Source of the DNA: Pseudomonadota bacterium
GTDB lineage: Bacteria; Pseudomonadota; Alphaproteobacteria; Rhizobiales; Beijerinckiaceae
Length of the DNA: 7,913 nucleotides
Direction of reading: 5' to 3'
Assembly (NCBI GenBank): GCA_023422485.1
Contig: JAGTAM010000326.1
Coordinates: forward strand, 1-7,913
Positions 1 through 5,296 of this stretch are shown here, piece by piece. The notes beneath the pieces were generated by a model, which did no database searches, was not told the origin of the DNA, and was given only the letters and a program-made list of their open reading frames with translations. How positions within the stretch are numbered: the first letter of the stretch is position 1; every line of letters begins with the position of its first letter. The translations under genes were made by a program, and so were the position numbers.

Positions 1-1105
1 GCGTGTGCTGGCCCTGGCTCTTGGCGTAGCGCAGCGAGGCGAGGGTGTCGGCGGTCTCGCCCGATTGCGAGATCACCAGCGTCAGCCCGTCCCGCTCCAG
101 CGGCGGCTCGCGGTAGCGGGTCTCGGAGGCGACGTCGATCTCGACCGGCAGCCGCGCCAGGGTCTCGAACCAGTATTTGGCGACGAGGCCGGCATAGTAG
201 GCAGTGCCGCAGGCGGTGATCGAGAGGCGCGAGAGCCGGGCGAAATCGAAGGGCAGGGTCTCCTGCAGGACCACCTGACCGCGCGCCATGTCGACGTAGT
301 GGGCGAGCGTGCGTCCGACGACTTCGGGCTGCTCGTGGATCTCCTTCGCCATGAAGTGGCGGTGGTTGCCCTTGTCGACGAGGAAGGCCTGCGTCGCGAT
401 TCTTTGGCGCAGCCGGCGCACCACGGCACCGGTAATATCGCGGATCTCGGCACCGTCGCGGGTCAGGATCGCCCAATCACCCTCTTCGAGATAGGTGATC
501 TGGTCGGTGAAGGGTGCGAGCGCGAGCGCGTCCGATCCGAGATAGGTCTCGCCCTGCCCGAAGCCGATTGCCAGCGGCGCGCCGTGGCGGGCGCCAATCA
601 GGAAATCGTCCTCGCCCGCGAACAGGAAGGCCAGGGCGAAGGCGCCGTGCAGGCGCGGCAGCGCCGCCTCGACGGCAGCCACAGGCCCGAGCCCCTGCTC
701 CATCAGGTGGCTGACGAGTTGCGCCACGACCTCGGTGTCGGTCTCGCTCTCGAAGCGCGCGCCCGCTGCTTCGAGTTCGCTCTTCAACTCGCGGAAATTC
801 TCGATGATGCCGTTATGGACCACCGCCAGCCGCTCGGTGGCGTGCGGGTGGGCATTGGTCTCGGTGGGGCGTCCATGCGTGGCCCAGCGGGTATGGCCGA
901 TGCCGATCGCGCCCGGAAGCGTCGCCTGGACCAGCTTGCGCTGCAGGTTCGAGAGCTTGCCCTCGGCCCGGCGGCGGTCGAGCCGGCCGTGATCCAAGGT
1001 GGCGATGCCGGCCGAATCGTAGCCGCGATACTCGAGCCGCCGCAGCGCCTCGACCAACGCCTCCGCGACCGCGTCACGTCCGACGATGCCGACAATTCCG
1101 CACAT
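1..1105 (-). CDS. glmS: Glucosamine-6-phosphate synthase (isomerizing), N-terminal 368 residues, 3' end outside window
   Basis: GlmS makes glucosamine-6-phosphate from fructose-6-phosphate and glutamine in the cytoplasm, the first committed step toward UDP-GlcNAc for peptidoglycan and lipopolysaccharide. The frame opens with MCGIVGIVG, so Cys2 is the N-terminal nucleophile of the class II glutamine amidotransferase domain. Family motifs follow: EYRGYDSAGIA (about 25-35), GHTRWATHG (70-78), HNGIIENF (97-104), SETDTEVV (120-127), then the linker and first SIS sugar-isomerase domain with ITACGTAYYAG (296-306) and ISQSGETADT (345-354). The family is usually about 600 residues, so the rest of the isomerase half lies beyond position 1. 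The start is fixed by the required Met-Cys and by a GAGGA ribosome-binding site at 1111-1115, five bases upstream. The frame is intact. Upstream lies an insertion-sequence remnant instead of the glmU gene often found beside glmS. Family identification is very secure. Confidence 0.97.
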   Translation of the reverse strand, partial: MCGIVGIVGRDAVAEALVEALRRLEYRGYDSAGIATLDHGRLDRRRAEGKLSNLQRKLVQATLPGAIGIGHTRWATHGRPTETNAHPHATERLAVVHNGIIENFRELKSELEAAGARFESETDTEVVAQLVSHLMEQGLGPVAAVEAALPRLHGAFALAFLFAGEDDFLIGARHGAPLAIGFGQGETYLGSDALALAPFTDQITYLEEGDWAILTRDGAEIRDITGAVVRRLRQRIATQAFLVDKGNHRHFMAKEIHEQPEVVGRTLAHYVDMARGQVVLQETLPFDFARLSRLSITACGTAYYAGLVAKYWFETLARLPVEIDVASETRYREPPLERDGLTLVISQSGETADTLASLRYAKSQGQHT

Positions 1106-1190
1106 GGCGATCCTCAAGCCGTCCGAGAGTCAAGGCGCGCGCGACGTCCCGCAGCGGAACGGACCTTGGGCTTAGCGAGAAACCCGGCTT

Positions 1191-1741
1191 GTAGATGTTG
1201 TCGGCGGACTTTGTCCAGACGAGCGGTTTCGGCTCGGAGTTGGTGTGATCGATGTAGGCGTGGATTTCTGCCTTGAGGGCGTCGGTGCTGGCGAAGGCGC
1301 CTCGCTGTAGGCAGCGCCGCGTCAGCAGAGCAAACCAGCCTTCGACCATGTTGAGCCAGGATGCCGAAGTCAGAGTGAAGTGCAGGTGCCAGCGTGGGCG
1401 CTTGATGAGCCAGTCGTGCACGAGGCGCGTCTTGTGGGTGGCGGCATTGTCGAGCACCACGTGGACGTCGAGGTCGGCAGGCACCGCAGCCTCGACCTGA
1501 TTGAGGAAGGCGCGGAACTCGGTCGCGCGGTGGCGGCCCTTGCAGGCGCCGATGATCGTGCCCGCCTTTACGTCGAGGACGGCAAACAGATCCGTGGTGC
1601 CGTGGCGCTTGTAGTCGTGGCTGCGGCGCTCGACTTGGCCGGGGCGCATGGGCAGCGCCGGCGTGGTGCCCTTGACAGCCTGGATCTGTGGCTTCTTGTG
1701 GAAGCACAGCACGAGCGCCCGATCCGGTGGGTTGAGGTAGA
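1191..1741 (-). pseudogene. IS630-family transposase, C-terminal fragment (piece 4 of 4)
   Basis: The minus strand encodes the catalytic half of an IS630/Tc1-like DDE transposase: YLNPPDRALVL, LPMRPGQ, SHDYKRHGTTDLFAVLD, RHRATEFRAFL, DVHVVLDNAATHK (second catalytic Asp), TSASWLNMVEGWFALL (catalytic Glu) and EPKPLVWTKSADNI. The first catalytic Asp, normally in a CVDEK-type motif, is replaced: the sequence reads CFHKKPQIQ, with His at that position. The recognisable part begins exactly at the GGTAGA motif (1736-1741), where the preceding codons are found instead on the plus strand ending at 4888. Homology ends near 1191. The open frame continues to 1074, through the glmS ribosome-binding site and start codon, and that tail does not look like a transposase. 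The fragment has no start codon of its own in a sensible place and is almost certainly dead. Confidence 0.88.
1736..1741. other. Left inversion breakpoint, GGTAGA microhomology
   Basis: To the left of this hexamer the minus strand reads the IS630 transposase C-terminal part. To the right the plus strand reads an early part of the same gene. The matching inverted hexamer TCTACC sits at 4884-4889, where the complementary switch occurs. Exchanging the flanks at the two hexamers restores codons for VGLY-LNPP in frame, and separately joins MLTV to DAEP. Confidence 0.82.
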
Positions 1742-1874
1742 TGCTGAACCTCAGGCGACGAACCGGGCAAGCGCCGTACGACTAGGGATCACGGCCGGCA
1801 GAGCGTGATCACGTGGCTGCAGCGCTTCCTGGCGCATCGCCTGGAATGGCTGGTGGACGCGCCTCGCAGTGGGG
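1742..1874 (+). pseudogene. IS630-family transposase, N-terminal helix-turn-helix fragment (piece 2 of 4, inverted)
   Basis: The plus strand carries the part that belongs between residues about 44 and 90 of the split transposase. One frame reads DAEPQATNRASAVRLGIT from 1740. Another, from about 1796, reads RQSVITWLQRFLAHRLEWLV and then DAPRSG up to 1873. These are the second half of the IS630 helix-turn-helix region and the basic linker after it. The two frames differ, so a small indel lies at about 1790-1797, and the gene was broken even apart from the rearrangement. The piece ends inside the CAGTGGGG target duplication, and the next codons (GAPRQVGDEVVE) resume at 4646 on the same strand. 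It lies opposite in orientation to pieces 1 and 4. I recognise it by matching to the flanking pieces and by family memory, not by a search. Confidence 0.75.
1867..1874 (+). repeat. Left copy of the 8-bp target-site duplication CAGTGGGG
   Basis: CAGTGGGG here is repeated directly at 4642-4649. Deleting the intervening DNA plus one copy joins ...DAPRSG to GAPRQVGDEVV... in frame, so this is a true insertion footprint. Eight bases matches the duplication size known for ISL3 elements. It could instead be six bases (GTGGGG) if the outer element ends in TG...CA, as IS21 elements do. Confidence 0.85.
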
Positions 1875-1895
1875 TGGGTATCGGCGTGGAAAAAG
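1875..1895 (+). repeat. Left outer terminus with ATCGGCGT motif (IS21-like end or extended ISL3 terminus)
   Basis: Between the target duplication and the ISL3 inverted repeat lies TGGGT, then ATCGGCGT (1880-1887), then an 8-bp A-rich spacer. The right side has the same ATCGGCGT inverted at 4607-4614, at the same 8-bp distance from the ISL3 repeat, and again at 4631-4638. The motif and its repetition resemble IS21-family ends as I remember them. An unusually long ISL3 terminus is the alternative. Confidence 0.5.
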
Positions 1896-1916
1896 GGCTC
1901 AGACGCACTCTCGCTG
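1896..1916 (+). repeat. ISL3 left terminal inverted repeat
   Basis: It begins GGCTCAGACG and ends CACTCTCGCTG. It matches the reverse complement of 4578-4598 at 19 of 21 positions. The ISL3 transposase stop codon (1918-1920) follows immediately inside it. Confidence 0.88.
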
Positions 1917-1917
1917 A

Positions 1918-2655
1918 TCATCGAGGCGTGAGGCCGATCAGGCGAGCTTGCAGCAGGTCGATCTTGCCGCGGCCGTACATCTGGCGCTTCACGATCTTGA
2001 GCTTCGTGATCTGCCCCTCCGTCTGGCCGTTTGACCATGGCAGCGTGATCGCGGCCTGAACTGCGGATCGGTCCCGACCAATGCCGCGCGCGAAGGAGGC
2101 GACGAGACTCGCCTCGGCTCGCCTGAGCCATCCTTCGAGCCGGCCAGGCTCCATCGCTCTTACCATCGTCTGGAAGGCGCCCACCACCTCACGCGCCTCG
2201 ACCAGCGCCGGCATCCCGTCCTCGACGGTGGCCACGGTCAGCGTCTCGGCCTTGGTCAACCGATCGCGACCGGTCGTCAGCCATCGTGCCAAGGTTCGCG
2301 CCGACGGTACGCGCTGAAGCCGCTCGATGTTGGCCTCCTCTGCGCGCCGACGTCGCGTCGCCCATTCCCCGACGACTCGGAGTGATCCACGGAAGTCCTG
2401 CAGCTTCGCCTGCCGCCAGATCTCGGTCGCATTGCGGCTGCCTGCGTCCCACTGGGCGTCGAGCCAGGGCAGATTGGCTTCGAGCGAGCTCTGGCGGACC
2501 CGGAAGACGTCCGTGCGCTCGCCGCGCAGGACCGCACGCACCACCTTGCGGCTGTGGCCCAGGCGCTGGCCAATCCGGCGGATCGGAAGGCCTGCTTCGG
2601 CGAGTGCGCGGATGGCCGCGTCCGCTTCCTCCCGCCCCTGGTAACCCTCGTACTG
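1918..2655 (-). pseudogene. ISL3-family transposase, C-terminal half
   Basis: This is the second half of a DDE_Tnp_ISL3 transposase. In order it shows QYEGYQGREEADAAIRAL, a helix-turn-helix-like stretch (LPIRRIGQRLGHSRKVVRAV), LPWLDAQWDAGSRNATEIW, FRGSLRVVGEWATRRRR, and the conserved C-terminal block LPWSNGQTEGQITKLK containing the catalytic Glu, then KRQMYGRGKIDLLQARL before a TGA stop. An ATG exists at 2661, but its Met belongs to the end of the inserted element. The family sequence begins at the CAG codon (2655-2653), which is duplicated at the end of the N-terminal half. Joining the halves at that codon gives ERIQ-YEGY in frame and 520 residues, a normal ISL3 length. The half lacks the zinc finger and two catalytic Asp residues, so it cannot act alone. 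Confidence 0.9.
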
Positions 2656-2732
2656 GAGCATCGTGTCTGAAAACAGAATCGCGGGTTGCGGTGGCGGTCT
2701 TGACCTGATTCCCTCCTGCTCGGAGGTGGATC

Positions 2733-3122
2733 ATGGGCGAATGCTACTCGCTGGACCTTCGTGAACGGATCACCCGGTGTGTCGAGCAGGGTCACTCGCG
2801 GCGCGAGGCAGCGCGCCGGTTTGCCGTCAGCGCCAGTTGCGCGGTCAAGCTGGCGCAGCGCCAAGCCCGCACCGGGTCGATCGAGCCTGCCCGGCAAGGG
2901 CGGCCCAAGGGCAGCGGCAAGCTGGCGTCGGTGGCCGCCTTCCTGATCGCAGCGGTGGAGGCCACGCCCGACATCACCCTGCCGGAACTGGCTGAGGCGC
3001 TGCGGAGCGAGCGCGGCGTGACGGTCACGCCGGGCGCCCTGTCGCGCTTCCTCTGCCAACACGGCTTCACGTATAAAAAGAGCCCTGATGGCCGCCGAAC
3101 GCGGTCGCGCGCTCATCCCTGA
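2733..3122 (+). CDS. IS630-family transposase, N-terminal frame (orfA)
   Basis: Of the 129 residues, the first 115 or so are the DNA-binding half of an IS630 transposase. It starts MGECYSLDLRERITRCVE, with a helix-turn-helix in GHSRREAARRFAVSASCAVK (residues about 20-39) and a basic linker (ARTGSIEPARQGRPKGSGK). The second helical DNA-binding region, DITLPELAEALRSERGVTVT, leads to FLCQHGFTYKK. After KK the frame runs through SPDGRRTRSRAHP to a stop, a tail that looks out of frame. The catalytic half continues in the +1 frame immediately after the A-rich stretch at 3075-3079. The start ATG at 2733 has a GGAGG ribosome-binding site at 2720-2724. Either the two frames are joined by recoding or one base was gained or lost. 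Confidence 0.82.
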   Translation: MGECYSLDLRERITRCVEQGHSRREAARRFAVSASCAVKLAQRQARTGSIEPARQGRPKGSGKLASVAAFLIAAVEATPDITLPELAEALRSERGVTVTPGALSRFLCQHGFTYKKSPDGRRTRSRAHP

Positions 3123-3690
3123 AGAGCGTCACGCGTGGCGCAGCAAGCGCCTGCCGCTGATGCGGATGGCCTGCCATCGCCTCGTCTTCCTCGACGAGAC
3201 CTCCGTCACCACCAAGATGACCCGCCTGCGTGGGCGCAGCCGCAAGGGGACCCGGCTGCACGCCAAGGCGCCGTTCGGCCATTGGGGCACGCAGACCTTC
3301 ATCGCCGGCCTACGCAGTGATCGCCTGAGCGCACCCTGGGTGATCGACAAGGCGATGAACCGGGCCGCCTTCGAGGCCTATGTCGAGACCCAACTCGCCC
3401 CGACCCTGAACAGGGGCGACGTCGTCATCCTCGACAATCTCGCCGTCCACAAAAGCCCCAAGGCTGCCGCCTGCCTCAAGCAGCGCGGCGCCTGGTTCCT
3501 GTTCCTGCCGCCCTACTCGCCCGACCTCAATCCAATCGAGGAAGCCTTCGCCAAGCTCAAGGCTCACCTGCGCAAGGCCAAGGCACGCACCTTCGATGCT
3601 CTCTGGCGCGCCATCGGCGACATCTGCGGCCTGTTCGAGCCCCAGGAGTGCCGGAACTTCCTCAAGGCCAAGGGATATGCGTCCGATTAA
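3088..3690 (+). CDS. IS630-family transposase, catalytic frame (orfB)
   Basis: This frame encodes the DDE catalytic domain with all three acidic residues visible: LVFLDETSVTTKM (first Asp), DVVILDNLAVHKS (second Asp) and YSPDLNPIEEAFAKLK (Glu). Further family blocks are FGHWGTQTFIAGL, APWVIDKAMNRAAFEAYVE and LFEPQECRNFLKAKGY before the TAA stop. Position 3088 is the first ATG. The frame is open from 3079, so the natural protein probably reads YKK-ALMAAERGR, joining orfA to orfB with a +1 shift at 3078-3081. No independent ribosome-binding site is evident at 3088. As the innermost insertion with its catalytic residues intact, it is probably the youngest element here. It could be active if the frames are joined by recoding, or a recent pseudogene if not. 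Confidence 0.82.
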   Translation: MAAERGRALIPEERHAWRSKRLPLMRMACHRLVFLDETSVTTKMTRLRGRSRKGTRLHAKAPFGHWGTQTFIAGLRSDRLSAPWVIDKAMNRAAFEAYVETQLAPTLNRGDVVILDNLAVHKSPKAAACLKQRGAWFLFLPPYSPDLNPIEEAFAKLKAHLRKAKARTFDALWRAIGDICGLFEPQECRNFLKAKGYASD

Positions 3691-3703
3691 AGGTTCGACG
3701 CTC

Positions 3704-4531
3704 CTGGATGCGCTCGGCTGCTGTGAGGAGCGCCGGATCAAGGGCGGCCGCGCTGATGATCTCGCGAACCTGACGCATCGACCTGCGCACGGCATCGACG
3801 AAGCCGCGGCTGGCGTTCTCCATGAGGTGCCAGCGGTCGGCGACCTGGATAGCCTGCGGCAGAGCGCGGGCGATCGCCTCACCGTATCCGCCACCACGAT
3901 CGCGGGCGACGATCTGGATCGAGGCGTTCTCCTTCAGCCAAGTCTGTGCGGTGGCCTGCTCGCGGTCTGGCAGGAGCGCGACGGTGCGGCGGCGTTCGAG
4001 ATCGCAGACCAGGGTGCCGTAGCGGTGATTGCGTCGCCAGGCGAAGTCGTCGATGCCGATGACGCCGAGCGGACCGGACCGTGTGGTCGCCCGACGGCGG
4101 ATGACGCGCAGGAGCGTGTCGCGACTGACGGGCAGCCCAAGACGCTGGGCGAGGCTCGCACCGGGCCGACCACCGAGTGCGAGCCCGAGGTGATGGACGA
4201 TCTGCTCCAGCCGCGAGGTGCGTCGCGCGAAGGCGGGCAGGACGTCACCGGGAAAGCGCTCGGCGAAGACCTTCCGCCCGCAGGCAGCCGCGCCACACCA
4301 AAAACGTCGTACGACAACCCGGAGCTCGACGCGCCGGCCGCCGAGCGGCAGGTCGGCGGCACGGCGCCGGTAGCGGCTTTGGATGCGACGCGAAAGCGTT
4401 CTACAATCTGGGCAGGTCGCCACCGCGGCTCCCGATCTCACGACCAGACCGATCCGGTCGGCGTCGCTATCGAGATGATCGACGACGAAATCAGCGGGTA
4501 CGAGGCTCGACGACCGGAAGCAGTGGCGCAT
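3704..4531 (-). pseudogene. ISL3-family transposase, N-terminal half
   Basis: These are 276 codons from ATG 4531 to the duplicated CAG codon. They show the ISL3 layout: a cysteine zinc finger (CPDC at 40-43, then Cys79 and Cys84 in FWCGAAACGRKVF), a helical region with RLEQIVHHLGLALGG, then the start of the catalytic domain with VIGIDDFAWRR (Asp161/162), YGTLVCDLERRR and IQVADRWHLMENA (Asp232). The second acidic residue and the RWHL motif are typical of ISL3. After Gln276 the frame runs into the inserted element (ERRTFNRTH...) and stops by read-through near 3662. The third catalytic residue lies in the detached half at 1918-2655. Start choice follows the normal family N-terminus. The right inverted repeat lies 46 bp upstream. 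Confidence 0.9.
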
Positions 4532-4577
4532 GCTGCGGCTCCATCGTGGATGTCCGCAAACTCAACGCCGCTGGTAC

Positions 4578-4598
4578 CAGCGAGAGTGAGTCAGAGCC
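4578..4598 (-). repeat. ISL3 right terminal inverted repeat
   Basis: The reverse complement begins GGCTCTGACT and ends CACTCTCGCTG, matching 1896-1916 at 19 of 21 positions. It lies 46 bp upstream of the ISL3 transposase start. Confidence 0.88.
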
Positions 4599-4643
4599 TC
4601 TTTTGAACGCCGATCCTGGGTCCCTATTGGACGCCGATTGACA
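4599..4643 (-). repeat. Right outer terminus with two ATCGGCGT repeats (IS21-like end)
   Basis: Read inward on the minus strand this is TGTCA, ATCGGCGT (4638-4631), AGGGACCC, ATCGGCGT (4614-4607), then an A-rich stretch up to the ISL3 repeat. The two motif copies are 24 bp apart in the same orientation. A TG terminus plus repeated internal motifs is how IS21-family ends are built, which is the basis of the call. No istA or istB sequence is present. Confidence 0.5.
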
Positions 4644-4649
4644 GTGGGG
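4642..4649 (+). repeat. Right copy of the 8-bp target-site duplication CAGTGGGG
   Basis: This is a direct repeat of 1867-1874. The IS630 transposase reading frame resumes across it (AGT GGG GCG, Ser-Gly-Ala) in the phase expected from the left copy. Confidence 0.85.
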
Positions 4650-4888
4650 CGCCGCGCCAGGTCGGCGACGAGGTCGTCGAGACACTGATCGTGCGCACGC
4701 TGGAGACGCAGCCCGCGGGGGCGACGCATTGGTCGACGCACACCATGGCCCGGCAGTTCGGCATGAGCCAGACCATGGTCTCGCGCACCTGGCGGGCCTT
4801 CGGGCTCCAACCCCACCGCGCCGAGACCTTCAAGCTGTCGGGCGATCACGCCTTCGTTGACAAGGTGCGCGACGTGGTTGGCCTCTAC
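4644..4888 (+). pseudogene. IS630-family transposase, middle fragment (piece 3 of 4, inverted)
   Basis: The plus strand reads GAPRQVGDEVVETLIVRTLE, then GATHWSTHTMARQFGMSQTM, TWRAFGLQPHRAETFKLS and DHAFVDKVRDVVGLY. This is the second DNA-binding region (an HTH in the MARQFGMSQTMVSRTWRAFG stretch) and the entry to the catalytic core of an IS630 transposase. It ends in VGLY at 4886-4888, exactly where the TCTACC hexamer lies. The next residues (LNPPDRALVL) are found at 1736 and leftward on the minus strand. On this strand the frame runs on into unrelated residues and stops at about 4963. It is open and well conserved, so the rearrangement need not be very old. Confidence 0.86.
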
Positions 4889-4889
4889 C
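4884..4889. other. Right inversion breakpoint, TCTACC microhomology
   Basis: This is the reverse complement of GGTAGA at 1736-1741. On its left the plus strand encodes the middle of the IS630 transposase. On its right the minus strand encodes the N-terminus of the same protein. The hexamer is shared by both reading directions (Leu-Tyr on plus, Val-Glu on minus). Confidence 0.82.
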
Positions 4890-5014
4890 GTCAGCATGAT
4901 GCGCGCCCGCATCACAGCGGCCTGCCCCGCGCCGCGCCGCCGGACCAAGCGCTGCAACTCTGAGCGCTCTTCATCCGTCAGCACGACGGCGGCCGTCTTC
5001 GGTCCGCGAGACAT
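4884..5014 (-). pseudogene. IS630-family transposase, N-terminal fragment with original start (piece 1 of 4)
   Basis: From ATG 5014 the minus strand reads MSRGPKTAAVVLTDEERSEL, then QRLVRRRGAGQAAVMRARIM and LTV. This is the usual N-terminus of this IS630 subgroup, with the first part of the helix-turn-helix domain. A purine-rich GAGGGGA ribosome-binding site lies just upstream (about 5021-5030). At 4889-4884 the coding sense is lost. The open frame continues to 4562, but that continuation is merely the reverse of the plus-strand middle fragment. The correct continuation (DAEPQATNRA...) is at 1740-1742 onward on the plus strand. The piece keeps its own start and probable promoter side, so a short truncated peptide could still be made. 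Confidence 0.85.
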
Positions 5015-5058
5015 CGGCGCTTCCCCTCAGATACGACGAAGCCTACACCCCGATCAAA

Positions 5059-5079
5059 GAGTTGGAAAACTTCCAACTC
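5059..5079. repeat. Perfect 9-bp-arm palindrome upstream of the IS630 transposase
   Basis: GAGTTGGAA, a three-base AAC centre, then TTCCAACTC. It lies 45 bp upstream of the transposase N-terminal ATG and close to the presumed element end at CTAG (5086-5089). It may be a subterminal transposase-binding site or an operator. No T-tract follows, so a terminator is unlikely. Confidence 0.6.
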
Positions 5080-5158
5080 AGACCACTAGCACTACTTTGG
5101 CAAATGGCTCTCAAGGTGGCTGGTCGAGGGCGGCATTACAGTAAGGCCATAGTTGTAG

Positions 5159-5190
5159 CCGTGCTCGGCAAGCCGGCTTGAGGCGCACGG
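5159..5190. repeat. Imperfect 32-bp palindrome
   Basis: The outer arms are CCGTGC and GCACGG around a perfect central palindrome AAGCCGGCTT (5170-5179). Thirteen of sixteen position pairs match. It could be a protein-binding site or a stem-loop. No U-tract is present. Confidence 0.5.
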
Positions 5191-5296
5191 TTCACCGAGC
5201 GTCTACATCAAAGGCGATGGCACTGAGCGACGAGGTTCGTTGGGGCGGCAATCATCCAGAAACATTCGGCGAAGTGCGCCGCAAGCATCCAAAAAA

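Larger units (their letters stand above)
2656..3703 (+). mobile_element. IS630-like insertion sequence nested in the ISL3 transposase
   Basis: Removing 2656-3706 rejoins the ISL3 transposase in frame. The ends are short imperfect inverted repeats: GAGCATCG on the left and GAGCGTCG read inward from the right. The triplet CTG is repeated directly at 2653-2655 and 3704-3706. IS630 elements normally duplicate TA, so either the true ends lie a base or two away or this subgroup differs. The interior carries one transposase in two overlapping frames. At about 1.05 kb the size is normal for the family. Confidence 0.82.
1896..4598 (-). mobile_element. ISL3-family insertion sequence, interrupted by an IS630-like element
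   Basis: The ends are 21-bp inverted repeats (1896-1916 and 4578-4598) differing at two positions. They start GGCTC, typical of ISL3 elements, and end CACTCTCGCTG. A single transposase gene on the minus strand fills the interior, its stop codon lying just inside the left repeat. The gene is split at 2652/3704 by a roughly 1-kb IS630-like element. Without that insert the ISL3 element would be about 1.65 kb. The element sits inside a DNA shell carrying ATCGGCGT motifs, inserted in turn in the older IS630 transposase gene. Confidence 0.88.
1191..5088 (-). mobile_element. Remnant of an IS630-family element, split by a nested insertion and an internal inversion
   Basis: Four segments of one IS630-type transposase lie at both ends of this interval on alternating strands, with an ISL3 element and a second IS630-like element between them. 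The right limit is a guess at CTAG (5086-5089), because IS630 elements target TA and CTAG is a known preferred site. No matching inverted repeat is visible near the left end, where homology fades at about 1191, so that end looks deleted toward glmS. Interpretation: an IS630 copy inserted upstream of glmS, then received an ISL3 insertion and suffered an inversion. The outer limits are approximate. Confidence 0.7.

Noticed and set aside
1..1105. Possible Tn7-type attachment context because glmS is present
   Set aside because: The Tn7 site lies at the 3' end of glmS, outside the window, and no Tn7 genes are seen here.
5..1276. Long plus-strand open frame opposite glmS
   Set aside because: It is a GC-rich shadow of the clearly conserved glmS frame on the minus strand and contains no recognisable motif.
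1114..1770. Alternative minus-strand frame overlapping the IS630 C-terminal fragment
   Set aside because: It is out of phase with the transposase motifs and is rich in Arg/Pro/Ala, as expected for a shifted frame.
3596..4606. Long plus-strand open frame opposite the ISL3 transposase
   Set aside because: The minus strand carries an unmistakable ISL3 transposase here; the plus frame has no family motifs and is a codon-bias artefact.
4562..4883. Continuation of the minus-strand frame beyond the IS630 N-terminus
   Set aside because: Past the TCTACC hexamer this frame is only the complement of the plus-strand middle fragment of the same gene.
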